Source: Bacteroidota bacterium
Lineage (GTDB): Bacteria; Bacteroidota; Bacteroidia; Sphingobacteriales; Sphingobacteriaceae
Assembly (NCBI GenBank): GCA_016868395.1
Contig: VGGW01000006.1
Location: 1-34,295 of the forward strand
Reading direction: 5' to 3'
Length of the DNA stretch: 34,295 nt
Positions 18,204 to 27,721 of this stretch are shown in pieces (positions within the stretch are counted from its first letter, which is position 1; each line of letters starts with the position of its first letter). The notes below the pieces were generated by a model. That model saw only the letters and a list, made by a program, of their open reading frames with translations. It ran no database searches and had not been told where the DNA came from. Position numbers and translations under genes: made by a program.

Positions 18204-19709
18204 CTAGGAATGCTCACAGAAACTATGAATTATTTCAGGTAGTAAAAGAGTAAGCTCTCCTGGCGGAATACTGTACATCCCCATAGTCTGATTTAATACA
18301 TCACCTGTTTTACCATGAATATAAGTGGCTAGCATGGCTGATTCTTTTGGTTTATGGCCCTGAGCTAAAAACGCAGCAACCATCCCGCTTAATACATCTC
18401 CCATTCCACCAACAGCCATGGCAGGGTTGCCTGTAGGATTGATCAGGATATCGCCATCAGGTAGAGCAATGAAGCTATATTTGTTTTTTAGGAGAATAAT
18501 CAGTTTTAAATCTATTGCTTTTTTTTGCGCTAGGATTACCCGGTCCCACCAAGTTGAGGAAGTGTTGAACAGGCGATCAAACTCCTTCATGTGCGGACTA
18601 AGAATAGTCTGTTCCGGTAATTTATGCAGAAGTGAAGGATTTGAAGCTAAAATATTCAAGGCATCTGCATCAATAAGCATGGGGATTTTAAAACTTATAG
18701 CCTGCTTGACTAATTCTGCAGCCTTGCGACTGGTTCCCAGTCCGGGGCCTATTACTACGGAATTAAATTTATTGGAATGTACTTCAGCTGCCGATGCTGA
18801 CCTCGGGAGGGTCATCACCTCGGGTGCATAAGCATTTAATGCTGATACGCCCTTTTCAGGGACACTTGCAGTAGTCAAACCAGCTCCTGAATGTAAACAT
18901 GCGTCGGCGCATAGGAGTGCTGCTCCCATCGTTCTGGCACTTCCGGCGATAATTAAGGCATGACCATAAGTACCCTTATGACTAAAAGGTTTTCGGGTTT
19001 TGATTAAACCCTTCAGGTCTTTTTCCTCGAGGAGTTTCCATGAGCTGGATTGAGATTGAATATATGGTTCATGAAGGCCAATATCAACGACTATGAATCG
19101 CTCCGTGGCTTGCTCCGATTCAGGAAAGAAAAAATTAATCTTGGGTCGTTGGAAGCTGATGGTTAAGGTTGCTTTAAAAATGGTGGCAAGGGGATCAATC
19201 CGACCTTCCGAAGGGAATCCGGTGGGTATATCAACAGCAATTACTTTTCTGTTTAACTTATTGAGGTTCTTAATAAGTCCCCGATAATCTCCTTCGAGGG
19301 CTTTATTTAGGCCGGAACCAATTATCGCATCAATTATTACATGAGCCTTTTCTTTTGGAAAGTTTTTTAGATCATATAGCTCGCAAATTGGAATAGCTGA
19401 AAATTTTAGACGTTCAAGATTTGTTTTAAAATCTAAACTTTCCTTAGCACTAAAGCGTAGGATTTTAACAGAAATATTGGTGTAACCCTGCTCTTTAAGC
19501 AGTCGTGCAATGGCCAATCCATCACCACCATTATTCCCGGTACCGCAATAAAAACTTATCCCGGAATCCCGCTCTGTCACCTCAGTCATAAATGCCTTAA
19601 CAAATGCCCTAGAAGCCGCCTCCATCAGATCAATCGAACGGATCTTTCTCTTCTTTATCGTGTATGCATCGGCTTGCCGAATTTGCGGTGATGTGAGTAA
19701 TTGGAGCAT
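18204..19709 (-). CDS. nnr: Bifunctional NAD(P)H-hydrate epimerase / ADP-dependent (S)-NAD(P)H-hydrate dehydratase (ORF extends to 19838 through repeats; MLQLLTSPQ is the likely start)
   Basis: GTGNNGGDGLAIARLL, DAIIGSGLNKALEGDYRGLI, KGTYGHALIIAGSARTMGAALLCADACLHSGAGL, NPTGNPAMAVGGMGDVLSGMVAAFLAQG. Confidence 0.93.
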   Translation of the reverse strand: MLQLLTSPQIRQADAYTIKKRKIRSIDLMEAASRAFVKAFMTEVTERDSGISFYCGTGNNGGDGLAIARLLKEQGYTNISVKILRFSAKESLDFKTNLERLKFSAIPICELYDLKNFPKEKAHVIIDAIIGSGLNKALEGDYRGLIKNLNKLNRKVIAVDIPTGFPSEGRIDPLATIFKATLTISFQRPKINFFFPESEQATERFIVVDIGLHEPYIQSQSSSWKLLEEKDLKGLIKTRKPFSHKGTYGHALIIAGSARTMGAALLCADACLHSGAGLTTASVPEKGVSALNAYAPEVMTLPRSASAAEVHSNKFNSVVIGPGLGTSRKAAELVKQAISFKIPMLIDADALNILASNPSLLHKLPEQTILSPHMKEFDRLFNTSSTWWDRVILAQKKAIDLKLIILLKNKYSFIALPDGDILINPTGNPAMAVGGMGDVLSGMVAAFLAQGHKPKESAMLATYIHGKTGDVLNQTMGMYSIPPGELTLLLPEIIHSFCEHS

Positions 19710-19747
19710 GTTTAAATTTAAGAAATTTGATGGTATTTCATCGCCCT

Positions 19748-19936
19748 TGTCATTGCGAACATAGCGCGATCTGTCATTGCGAGTGTAACGAAGCAATTGC
19801 GAACGCAGCGATTTGTCATTGCGAGCGCAGCGAAGCAATTACGAGTGTAACGATCTGTCATTGCGAGTGCAGCGAAGCAAAAGACTATTAGCACTAAACA
19901 TCATGAGATTGCTTCGTCGTGCCTTCTCGCAATGAC
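19748..19936. repeat. REP-like repeat cluster (TGTCATTGCGAGYGYARCGAAGCAAT family), four direct copies plus one inverted
   Basis: TGTCATTGCGA at 19748, 19772, 19814, 19856 (last three spaced exactly 42 bp); inverted GATTGCTTCGTCGTGCCTTCTCGCAATGAC near 19907-19936. Confidence 0.9.
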
Positions 19937-19999
19937 CATAAACAAAAGGCTGGAAGGGATAAAACCCTAGTGACCGCAGTTCATCGAAATGTCAGTATA

Positions 20000-22846
20000 T
20001 CAAGAAGCTCCCATCTCTAAGGCAAGAAATTTACCCGTATGGCTATTTTTTACCTTAATCAGTTCTTCTGGAGTCCCTTCAAAAAGAATCTCTCCACCAC
20101 CGGCCCCCCCTTCAGGGCCCAAATCAATTACCCAGTCGGCAACTTTGATTACATCCAAATTATGTTCAATAACAAGAATAGTATTCCCCTGATCAACCAA
20201 ACGGTTTAAAACGCCAAGAAGAACACGGATATCCTCAAAATGGAGCCCTGTGGTAGGTTCATCCAGAATGTAAAAAGTATTTCCGGTATCTTTTTTAGAT
20301 AGTTCAGTGGCTAATTTTACGCGCTGAGCTTCTCCTCCAGATAGGGTAGTAGAAGATTGTCCAAGACGGATATAGCCAAGTCCGACTTCCTGTAAAGTTT
20401 TAATTTTACGATGGATAGCTGGTATCGATTGAAAAAAAGAAACAGCATCCTCAATGCTCATGTCCAATACATCGCTGATGGATTTACCTCTGTAGCGAAC
20501 TTCTAATGTTTCGCGATTATAACGTTTTCCGCTGCATTCCTCACAAGGCACCTGCACGTCGGGGAGAAAGTTCATTTCGATCAGTTTCATGCCTGCACCC
20601 TGGCATGTTTCGCATCGCCCACCTTTAACATTGAATGAAAAGCGGCCGGGTTTATATCCCCTGATCTTTGCTTCCGGAAGCATCATAAAAAGATTCCTGA
20701 TGTCTGAAAATACCCCGGTATAGGTTGATGGATTAGAACGTGGAGTTCGACCGATTGGCGTCTGATCAATCTCAATTACCTTGTCAATATGACTGAGACC
20801 CTCAATTTTTTTGAAAGGTTTTGGTTTTTTCTTTGCCCTGAAGAAGTGATGATTCAAAATAGGGTATAGGGTTTCGGCAATTAATGTTGATTTGCCACTT
20901 CCCGAAACTCCGCTCACACAAATTAGTTTTCCGAGTGGGAATTCAACGGATACATCCTTCAGGTTATTTCCACTCGCATTTTTTAGGATAAGTGATTTTC
21001 CATTACCCATTCTTCTTGCAATAGGTATAGCGATCTCTTTCCTCCCACTGAGGTAATCATTTGTTAAGGTTTTAGCTTTTTCGAATTCCTTTGGACTACC
21101 CTCTCCAACAACTTCACCGCCATGTTCTCCGGCAGCAGGCCCCATATCAATGACATGGTCGGCATGCATGATCATATCTTTATCATGTTCAACAACCAAT
21201 ACAGTATTACCAATATCCCTCAGATTTTTTAAAGCTGATATCAAGCGGGCATTATCCCGCTGATGCAAGCCAATGCTAGGCTCATCAAGAATATAAAGTA
21301 CATTTACCAATTGTGACCCAATTTGTGTCGCTAAACGAATGCGCTGTGCTTCACCTCCTGACAAGGTCTTGGCGGTACGATCTAAGGTCAAGTAGTTTAA
21401 TCCTACATCCAACAAGAAACCAATTCTTGAGCGAATTTCCTTCAATATTTCCCGGGCAATGGTATTCTGGCGTTCGTTTAATTTTGATTCCAGATTATCA
21501 AACCACTCAAATAGCATTGAAATATCCATACAGGCCAGCTCATAAATATTTTTTTGATTCACCTTGAAATGGAGCGACTCTTTTTTTAGCCTTGCGCCAA
21601 GGCATTCAGGACAGGTCTTCAGAACCCTGTAATTTTCAAGATCTTCTCCAACCTCATCTCCGCGTCGCTCAGTTTGTTCTTCCAGCATTTTAATGATCCC
21701 ATCAAAGGAGATCTGGTAATTTTGAACATTCCATTTATTGTATTCAACCGGTACGGTTATGATATCATGCGAGCCGTTCAGAATAATGTTTAGAATTTCT
21801 TCAGGAAATTTCTCAAGTGGTGTAGAAAGAGAGAAATTGTACTTTTTTGCAAGCGCTTTTAGAATCTGGAAGACCCAGGTTTCGCGGTATTCGCCAAGTG
21901 GTGCGAGTCCGCCCTGAATAATGCTCAACTTTGGATTTGGAATTACCGAGTGCCGGTCGACTTCAAAAATATAACCTAAACCACCACAGCGTTCACATGC
22001 TCCATAAGGTGAATTAAAAGAAAATGTATTAGGCTGCGGCTCATCATAGGAAATCCCCGAAACAGGATCCATCAGAAATTTACTGTAAAAGAATTCTTTG
22101 TTTTCTTTATTGCTGATTTTTATTATCCCCTTTGATACTTTTAATGCCGATTGGATAGAATCATATAGCCTTTTTTTATCCTCATTAATAACCATTAAAC
22201 GGTCGATAACCATTTCAATATCATGGATTTTATAGCGATCAACTTGCATTTTAGGACTGATATCCATGATTTCACCATCGACTCTCACTTTTAGGTAACC
22301 CTGTTTTCGGATTTGTTCAAAAAGTTCCCGGTAATGCCCTTTACGTCCTTTTACAACCGGAGCCAAAATGCTGACCGCCTGGCCTTCAAATTTTTCAAGT
22401 ATGCTTTTTAGGATTTGATCCTCAGTCATACGCTCCATTTTCTCACCACTGATGTAGGAATACGCTTCTCCGGTTCGGGCAAAAAGTAAGCGCATGAAAT
22501 CGTAGATTTCTGTAATGGTTCCAACGGTAGAGCGGGGATTTTTACTCGTTGTTTTTTGTTCTATAGCAATTACCGGGCTTAATCCAGAGATTTTATCAAC
22601 GTCAGGTCGTTCCATACCTCCAAGAAACTGCCGCGAATAGGCACTGAAAGTTTCCATATAACGGCGCTGACCCTCCGCATAGATGGTATCAAAAGCGAGA
22701 GAAGATTTTCCACTACCACTTAATCCGGTTATAACAACCAGTTTATTTCGAGGAAAAGAGACATCAATATTTTTTAAATTATGTACCCTGGCACCGAAAA
22801 CTTCAACTTCACTTTGCTCTCCAAGGTCAAGATTAGATTTATTCAT
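20000..22846 (-). CDS. uvrA: Excinuclease ABC subunit UvrA (likely start MNKSNLDLGEQ)
   Basis: VITGLSGSGKSSLAFDTIYAEGQRRYMETFSAYSRQFLGGMERPDVDKISGLSPVIAIEQKT; C-x2-C zinc motifs; two LSGGEAQR signatures. Confidence 0.97.
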   Translation of the reverse strand: MNKSNLDLGEQSEVEVFGARVHNLKNIDVSFPRNKLVVITGLSGSGKSSLAFDTIYAEGQRRYMETFSAYSRQFLGGMERPDVDKISGLSPVIAIEQKTTSKNPRSTVGTITEIYDFMRLLFARTGEAYSYISGEKMERMTEDQILKSILEKFEGQAVSILAPVVKGRKGHYRELFEQIRKQGYLKVRVDGEIMDISPKMQVDRYKIHDIEMVIDRLMVINEDKKRLYDSIQSALKVSKGIIKISNKENKEFFYSKFLMDPVSGISYDEPQPNTFSFNSPYGACERCGGLGYIFEVDRHSVIPNPKLSIIQGGLAPLGEYRETWVFQILKALAKKYNFSLSTPLEKFPEEILNIILNGSHDIITVPVEYNKWNVQNYQISFDGIIKMLEEQTERRGDEVGEDLENYRVLKTCPECLGARLKKESLHFKVNQKNIYELACMDISMLFEWFDNLESKLNERQNTIAREILKEIRSRIGFLLDVGLNYLTLDRTAKTLSGGEAQRIRLATQIGSQLVNVLYILDEPSIGLHQRDNARLISALKNLRDIGNTVLVVEHDKDMIMHADHVIDMGPAAGEHGGEVVGEGSPKEFEKAKTLTNDYLSGRKEIAIPIARRMGNGKSLILKNASGNNLKDVSVEFPLGKLICVSGVSGSGKSTLIAETLYPILNHHFFRAKKKPKPFKKIEGLSHIDKVIEIDQTPIGRTPRSNPSTYTGVFSDIRNLFMMLPEAKIRGYKPGRFSFNVKGGRCETCQGAGMKLIEMNFLPDVQVPCEECSGKRYNRETLEVRYRGKSISDVLDMSIEDAVSFFQSIPAIHRKIKTLQEVGLGYIRLGQSSTTLSGGEAQRVKLATELSKKDTGNTFYILDEPTTGLHFEDIRVLLGVLNRLVDQGNTILVIEHNLDVIKVADWVIDLGPEGGAGGGEILFEGTPEELIKVKNSHTGKFLALEMGAS

Positions 22847-23059
22847 AAATTCAACACATTCTCCAAGATCTAGACAAAGATGCAATTTTTTCCGAACTGA
22901 TTCAGGTGTATGGTGACCCGAAAATTTTACCTTTCACCACCATCAAAACCTCAGATTGGATAGTTATGAAAATTCAAACTAGTCAATTTGACCATTAACC
23001 CTAAATCTATTGGTATACCTTGATAAGGTATCATTTAAAAATGGAGTCTGTTTTTCAAA

Positions 23060-23980
23060 CTATTTTGAAAATATGCTGGAGATTACTTTCATGTGAGGAG
23101 CAGTTAATATGGCAATTGCCATAAAAAAAACCGCTAATAGTCTCTCTAAATTACCTTGAAAAACAAAAAATAAAATCAGGATCATCGCAAAAGAAGCAGT
23201 ATTTGTTAACCATGATTTTTGATAAATGAACAGATAAGGTTTATTTTCCCAACCTAAAAATTTCTTGATTTCATCCATTGAAAGACCTGCATGCCAAATA
23301 TTAAAATAAAAACCAAACCCCAGTAAAATAGGCATATTAAAAACAAGAAGAACTAATGCTGAAAGTTGAACCATGGCCAACATTCTCTTAGAGCTTAATT
23401 GCTTCGTTATTTGGAGATAAATCAATACTATAGGGATGAATAATAAGGATGTAAGCATGATAGGCTTTTGATAGCCAAATAAAATTTTAAGCAGTTGAAC
23501 ATTTTCTTGCTTAAAACCGGGGAAACTCAAAATAATATTTTCTACCTGTGGAAATTGATACAAAAGGTAGTTTATGAGAAATAGAATGCCGTAGATGAAA
23601 GATAATATTCTAGAGCTTGTACCAATCTTTATGGATAGTTCTTTCAAATCCATCTCACCAAAATGATAAGCTGATATTAAGATGAACAATAAAATAGATA
23701 ATTCTGCGCTTATGACCCAGAGAAAACCGTAAATGATAGCAAAACCCAGGTAAAATAATAAAAATCTGATTATCGATCGGATGCTTATTTCTTCTTTGCG
23801 CTCATGATGATAAATAAAATGATCTAATGAGCCATGGGGAATACCGAATAACATAACTCCTAAGCTGAAGAAAATAATTTGAATCGTATAATTGATTGAA
23901 AAAATGTATTCAACGGCAAAAAGTAAGGCCGCAAGCAAAAGATAGACTGTCCTTTTATTTTTGAAATTTAAACCAAACAT
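23060..23980 (-). CDS. blh: Brp/Blh family beta-carotene 15,15'-monooxygenase (retinal synthesis)
   Basis: 306 aa multi-TM; GIPHGSLDHFIYHH, SAYHFGEMDL, FGFYFNIWHAGLSMDEI; overlaps crtY by 26 bp. Confidence 0.92.
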   Translation of the reverse strand: MFGLNFKNKRTVYLLLAALLFAVEYIFSINYTIQIIFFSLGVMLFGIPHGSLDHFIYHHERKEEISIRSIIRFLLFYLGFAIIYGFLWVISAELSILLFILISAYHFGEMDLKELSIKIGTSSRILSFIYGILFLINYLLYQFPQVENIILSFPGFKQENVQLLKILFGYQKPIMLTSLLFIPIVLIYLQITKQLSSKRMLAMVQLSALVLLVFNMPILLGFGFYFNIWHAGLSMDEIKKFLGWENKPYLFIYQKSWLTNTASFAMILILFFVFQGNLERLLAVFFMAIAILTAPHMKVISSIFSK

Positions 23981-25121
23981 ATTTTAAAACCTCTTTAAGG
24001 AATAATCTTTTAGGCAATGTATAAAAAAGGCTTATCTCCTGCAAAATACTGGTTCTCTCATCCAAAAAGGATAAAATTTTATAAAATGAGTTTTTGGTGA
24101 AAAGCTTGTTCATGATCATAGCTACCTGTTCCGGCTGATCTTTAATTATCTGCAAAAGTAAAGTATCGTAAAAATGAAATCGTGCTAAACCCTGCTTTTT
24201 ATAGATTGACTTATTATTATCTAAAAAAGATTCAAGCAGATAGGCAGTATGTCGGCTAATTCGGTTAAAGGCATAGCCAGTACTAGGTTTGATCGAGCCT
24301 GCCAGTGACCCAATGTGTATGACACCTTCCTTTGAAGTTGCCGGAAATTTAAAATCAGTCATTGGGATTTTTCCCTTTTCTTCCCTTAGAATGGTATAGC
24401 TGCAGTTGAATTTCTCATCAATATAATTTTTGATGAAAGAATCATAATTTTCATCAGAATAACCACTAGGTATCGAAAAAGCTGTGAATTCAATCAATGC
24501 TTCTGTTTCAGAAAATGGCAATACATACATAAAATGAGAGGCTTTTTCTTGTGGAATATTGAAATCCATCATGGTCGCCTGACTGGGTTTAAAAGTGGCT
24601 TGATCGGTTTTGATAAACCACCCCTTAAAATGTTGCCAAAGTAAAATTCTTTCACTGTCAATTGTAGTGAAATCAAGGGCACTATTATAAACATGCTGAG
24701 CTTGATACTCATTGTTTCGCGTAAATACTCGTTTAATTCCGTTTACAGATTGGATTTTTTCTACTTCCTCATAAACTAATTTAACTCTTGGAGAGTTTGA
24801 GATCAGCTGAAAGTGAAAGTCGAAAAATGCTTCACTGTTGATATAGTTGTAGCGATAGGGGGCAATTTCTTTCGATAAATCGGAGGATACTGAACCAAAT
24901 TTCAATTCTGTCCAATACTTTGAAATTAAAAAGTCGTATTCAGTTTTATTTTTAGACCAAAAGCACCAAGATTTGTGGGTAATTTCCCGATTACTTTCAA
25001 TTAGTATGATATTTCCGGTTTGCTCAAGCGGCAATTTCAATAGACTATGAATCAGTTGCATGCCGGCACAACCGCCTCCTACTACAATGATATTGGCATC
25101 CAACATGTTGTTAAAGAACAA
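23955..25121 (-). CDS. crtY: Lycopene cyclase family protein (start may be MLDAN at 25106)
   Basis: ANIIVVGGGCAGMQLIHSLL; ESNREITHKSWCFWSKN; HIGSLAGSIKPSTGYAFNRI. Confidence 0.92.
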   Translation of the reverse strand: MFFNNMLDANIIVVGGGCAGMQLIHSLLKLPLEQTGNIILIESNREITHKSWCFWSKNKTEYDFLISKYWTELKFGSVSSDLSKEIAPYRYNYINSEAFFDFHFQLISNSPRVKLVYEEVEKIQSVNGIKRVFTRNNEYQAQHVYNSALDFTTIDSERILLWQHFKGWFIKTDQATFKPSQATMMDFNIPQEKASHFMYVLPFSETEALIEFTAFSIPSGYSDENYDSFIKNYIDEKFNCSYTILREEKGKIPMTDFKFPATSKEGVIHIGSLAGSIKPSTGYAFNRISRHTAYLLESFLDNNKSIYKKQGLARFHFYDTLLLQIIKDQPEQVAMIMNKLFTKNSFYKILSFLDERTSILQEISLFYTLPKRLFLKEVLKYVWFKFQK

Positions 25122-25135
25122 TTAGTAAGGTAGTA

Positions 25136-25174
25136 AACAACAAAAGGTATCCGTGAAGGATACCTTTTGTTGTT
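25136..25174 (-). terminator. Intercistronic hairpin between rhodopsin and crtY (terminator/attenuator or processing site)
   Basis: AACAACAAAAGGTATCC-gtgaa-GGATACCTTTTGTTGTT, perfect 17-bp stem. Confidence 0.8.
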
Positions 25175-25195
25175 AAGATTAAATCTTGGAACAGT

Positions 25196-25960
25196 TTACG
25201 CATTTTTAGCTTTTGCTGTTTCAGCAACTGCTACAGAATAGATAACTAAGCCAAATCCGATTTTGTTAATTGCATCGGCAAGGTTATAGAATAAATCAAT
25301 TGAACTAACTTCAAATGCTCCTGATAGTAAATTTCCAGGTAACACCATGTAACCGATTGGATAGATAGACCAGCCTAATGTGATGAAGATTTTTAACAAG
25401 AACATTGCTCTTGATAATGCTGCACTGTTTGATTCTTTAGTTAGTTTGGCAACATCACCTGCAAATACTTCATATACGATGTACAAATAACCTACTGTAG
25501 AAAGTACTCCCCATAAAATGTTATTGTCTCTTCCTGAAGTTTCACCAATGAAACCAAAAATCAGCATCGCTAATGAACCAAGAATCAACTTGAATAATGT
25601 TGAACCTTTAGCACCAAATGGCTTGGTTAATAAATAAAACTCAACACACATCAATGGAACGGTTAAGGTCCAATCTACATAGCGAAAAGCCGTTGGACTT
25701 TGACCTGTGGCAAGATAAAAGTCTCTCATGTAATAGTAGTGTACAGCGGCAATTCCAGTAATTAATCCTGAAACCAAAAGAGAGATTTTCCATTTTGAAT
25801 CTACAGAGCCTCTTTCAGCAAAAAAGAATACTGCAGAAGCTAACATAGCCATGTAACCTATAAAAAAGGTTATGGCTATTGGGTCACCGTTGGTAATACG
25901 TGCTAAAGCATCCGATCCGGACTCCATAGCACTAGTTGCGTTTAGAAATAATGTTGACAT
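25196..25960 (-). CDS. Proteorhodopsin-type light-driven proton pump (DTE motif, Met at spectral tuning site)
   Basis: 254 aa; H74 (AAVHYYYMR), RYVDWTLTVPLMCVEFYLL with D96/T100/M104/E107; Schiff-base K233 in YNLADAINKIGFG. Confidence 0.95.
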   Translation of the reverse strand: MSTLFLNATSAMESGSDALARITNGDPIAITFFIGYMAMLASAVFFFAERGSVDSKWKISLLVSGLITGIAAVHYYYMRDFYLATGQSPTAFRYVDWTLTVPLMCVEFYLLTKPFGAKGSTLFKLILGSLAMLIFGFIGETSGRDNNILWGVLSTVGYLYIVYEVFAGDVAKLTKESNSAALSRAMFLLKIFITLGWSIYPIGYMVLPGNLLSGAFEVSSIDLFYNLADAINKIGFGLVIYSVAVAETAKAKNA

Positions 25961-26649
25961 GTTATTGATTTGTTGTTAACCCTACTCGTGAGGCTTTTCA
26001 GTTACGCCCAGTTTTTTTAAAGTGCGACTGCTAGCACTGTTTAAATATCTTTTAATAAACTTAAACGAAATAATGATTAATCGTCTCTCAAGTTTGCCAT
26101 ATGATAGTCATAAAATTTGAGTTGCCTCAAAGATTAGCTTCAATTTTATATTGAATTTACTAAAATTTTTGAAAAAAAAAAACGAATAATCATTTTTCTT
26201 TAAAAAATTGATACTTAAAAACTTACAAAACTTTTAAAGATTTAATTGAATTGTTGTTTAATTTGATTATGGATGAGTATAAGTACTCTTTTTTTTCTTT
26301 ATCCTAATTTTACTTGTTTTTAATCCAAAAAAATGCTCAACCTGAACGGAGCAGTAAAATCAGGTTTCTAATTCAGGTGATTTTAAGGTGGTAGGCCGTA
26401 TATTAGTAAGCTAATACTAAAATGTTTCAGGATTCCGGAAGCAACGCGGGTATTCGACTTAAATATTTTGATGAAACTTATTCAATGAATTATTTTGCAG
26501 ATCTGATTTGATTCCAAGGCCGAAAGTTCAACTTGAAATTCTTGATAATCATATTTTAAAATTTATATCCTAATTCAGTTATTGGAAAACAGTTGATTTT
26601 TTGAGTTTGATACTTGATTCCGTACCAGACCTAAACTGAATGTTTCATA

Positions 26650-26687
26650 AAACGAAAAGGGCCGGATTTATCCGACCCTTTTCGTTT
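26650..26687. terminator. Hairpin terminator downstream of the lytic transglycosylase gene
   Basis: AAACGAAAAGGGcCGGA-ttta-TCCGaCCCTTTTCGTTT. Confidence 0.8.
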
Positions 26688-26699
26688 GGTTAAAATTGG

Positions 26700-27524
26700 T
26701 TAGTTCTTTAGAATTTGAATGTAATTAGCCTTGTTTCTTCTGTTGTTAGGATCAAAAATGGGGTTGCTTTCTGCATTAGAATTTGCCAATAATCTGCTGG
26801 CTCTGTTATGATAACCGTAGCGGGTTGGGTTTTCAATTATCTCTTTTATTGAGATTAGTTTATAAACATAGGAGGCAGTTTCTTTATTAAGCTTCATTTT
26901 AAAATAGTCATCCTGACTTTGCTTTAACATTTGACGTTTTAATCCTCCCTCACCGATATTATATGCTGCAGCTACCAATGTCCAGCTATTAAATTCACGG
27001 TATAAAGATTTGATGTATTTGGCAGCAGCGATACTTGATTTGCGAATATTATTCCTTTCATCAAGCTCATTCGTCACCTTAAGACCAAAATCTCGAGCAG
27101 TTTGTGGCATGAACTGCCAATACCCGGATGCTCCTTTAATGGAAGTCCCCCACCTAAGTCCACTTTCAACCAAAGGCACATATTTAAAATCTTCCGGAAT
27201 TCCATATTGTTTCAAGATCGGCTCGATGATAGGAAACCATTTTTCTGCCTGACGATGAAGTTTGGATGTCTGCAGGGCCTCATAAGAGTGAGCAATTAAT
27301 GTTGAATTCATTTTTTGCTTGATGCGCGGATCCCCCAAAGGCAAAGGTTCATTGGCGAAATTAAGTGAGTTGAAATAGGGTTCAATTGAAAAATTATCCT
27401 TTGGGCTCCCTTTTGATTGCCAGAAATAAGTTTCAAATGAAGTAGGAGTACTATAAATAAAAATCTTGACGAGCAGCAACAAACCAAAAATCACAGAACA
27501 CGTAATCAAGTGTTTCTTAATCAT
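26700..27524 (-). CDS. Lytic transglycosylase, SLT domain (ORF extends to 27701; MIKKHLITCSV is the likely start)
   Basis: YGIPEDFKYVPLVESGLRWGTSIKGASGYWQFMPQTARDFGL; AAAYNIGEGGLKRQM. Confidence 0.92.
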   Translation of the reverse strand: MIKKHLITCSVIFGLLLLVKIFIYSTPTSFETYFWQSKGSPKDNFSIEPYFNSLNFANEPLPLGDPRIKQKMNSTLIAHSYEALQTSKLHRQAEKWFPIIEPILKQYGIPEDFKYVPLVESGLRWGTSIKGASGYWQFMPQTARDFGLKVTNELDERNNIRKSSIAAAKYIKSLYREFNSWTLVAAAYNIGEGGLKRQMLKQSQDDYFKMKLNKETASYVYKLISIKEIIENPTRYGYHNRASRLLANSNAESNPIFDPNNRRNKANYIQILKN

Positions 27525-27721
27525 TTTTAACTCTTTATTTAGGTCAAAGGTACAAAATATAGATCTAATTATCAAATAGTTATGAAATTTCTTCAAAAAA
27601 CGGAATCTAATTGGCCTGATTTCTTTATCGGGAGTACCTTCTGTTTTTCCATTTTTAATAAATTCAGTTATGGTATTTTTGTGTATTTTTGTGGTTCTCA
27701 TTTAAGGAGATAAAACGCATC

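Noticed and set aside
18418-18831. 137-aa plus-strand ORF
   Set aside because: Antisense shadow ORF within nnrE/D.
19748-19936. Possible CRISPR array
   Set aside because: The 42-bp units are contiguous and degenerate with no unique spacers, include an inverted copy, and no cas genes are nearby; it fits REP-like repeats.
26116-26131. Short palindrome TTTGAGttgcCTCAAA upstream of the rhodopsin gene as an operator site
   Set aside because: A 6-bp stem in AT-rich DNA is not distinctive, and no regulator gene is nearby.
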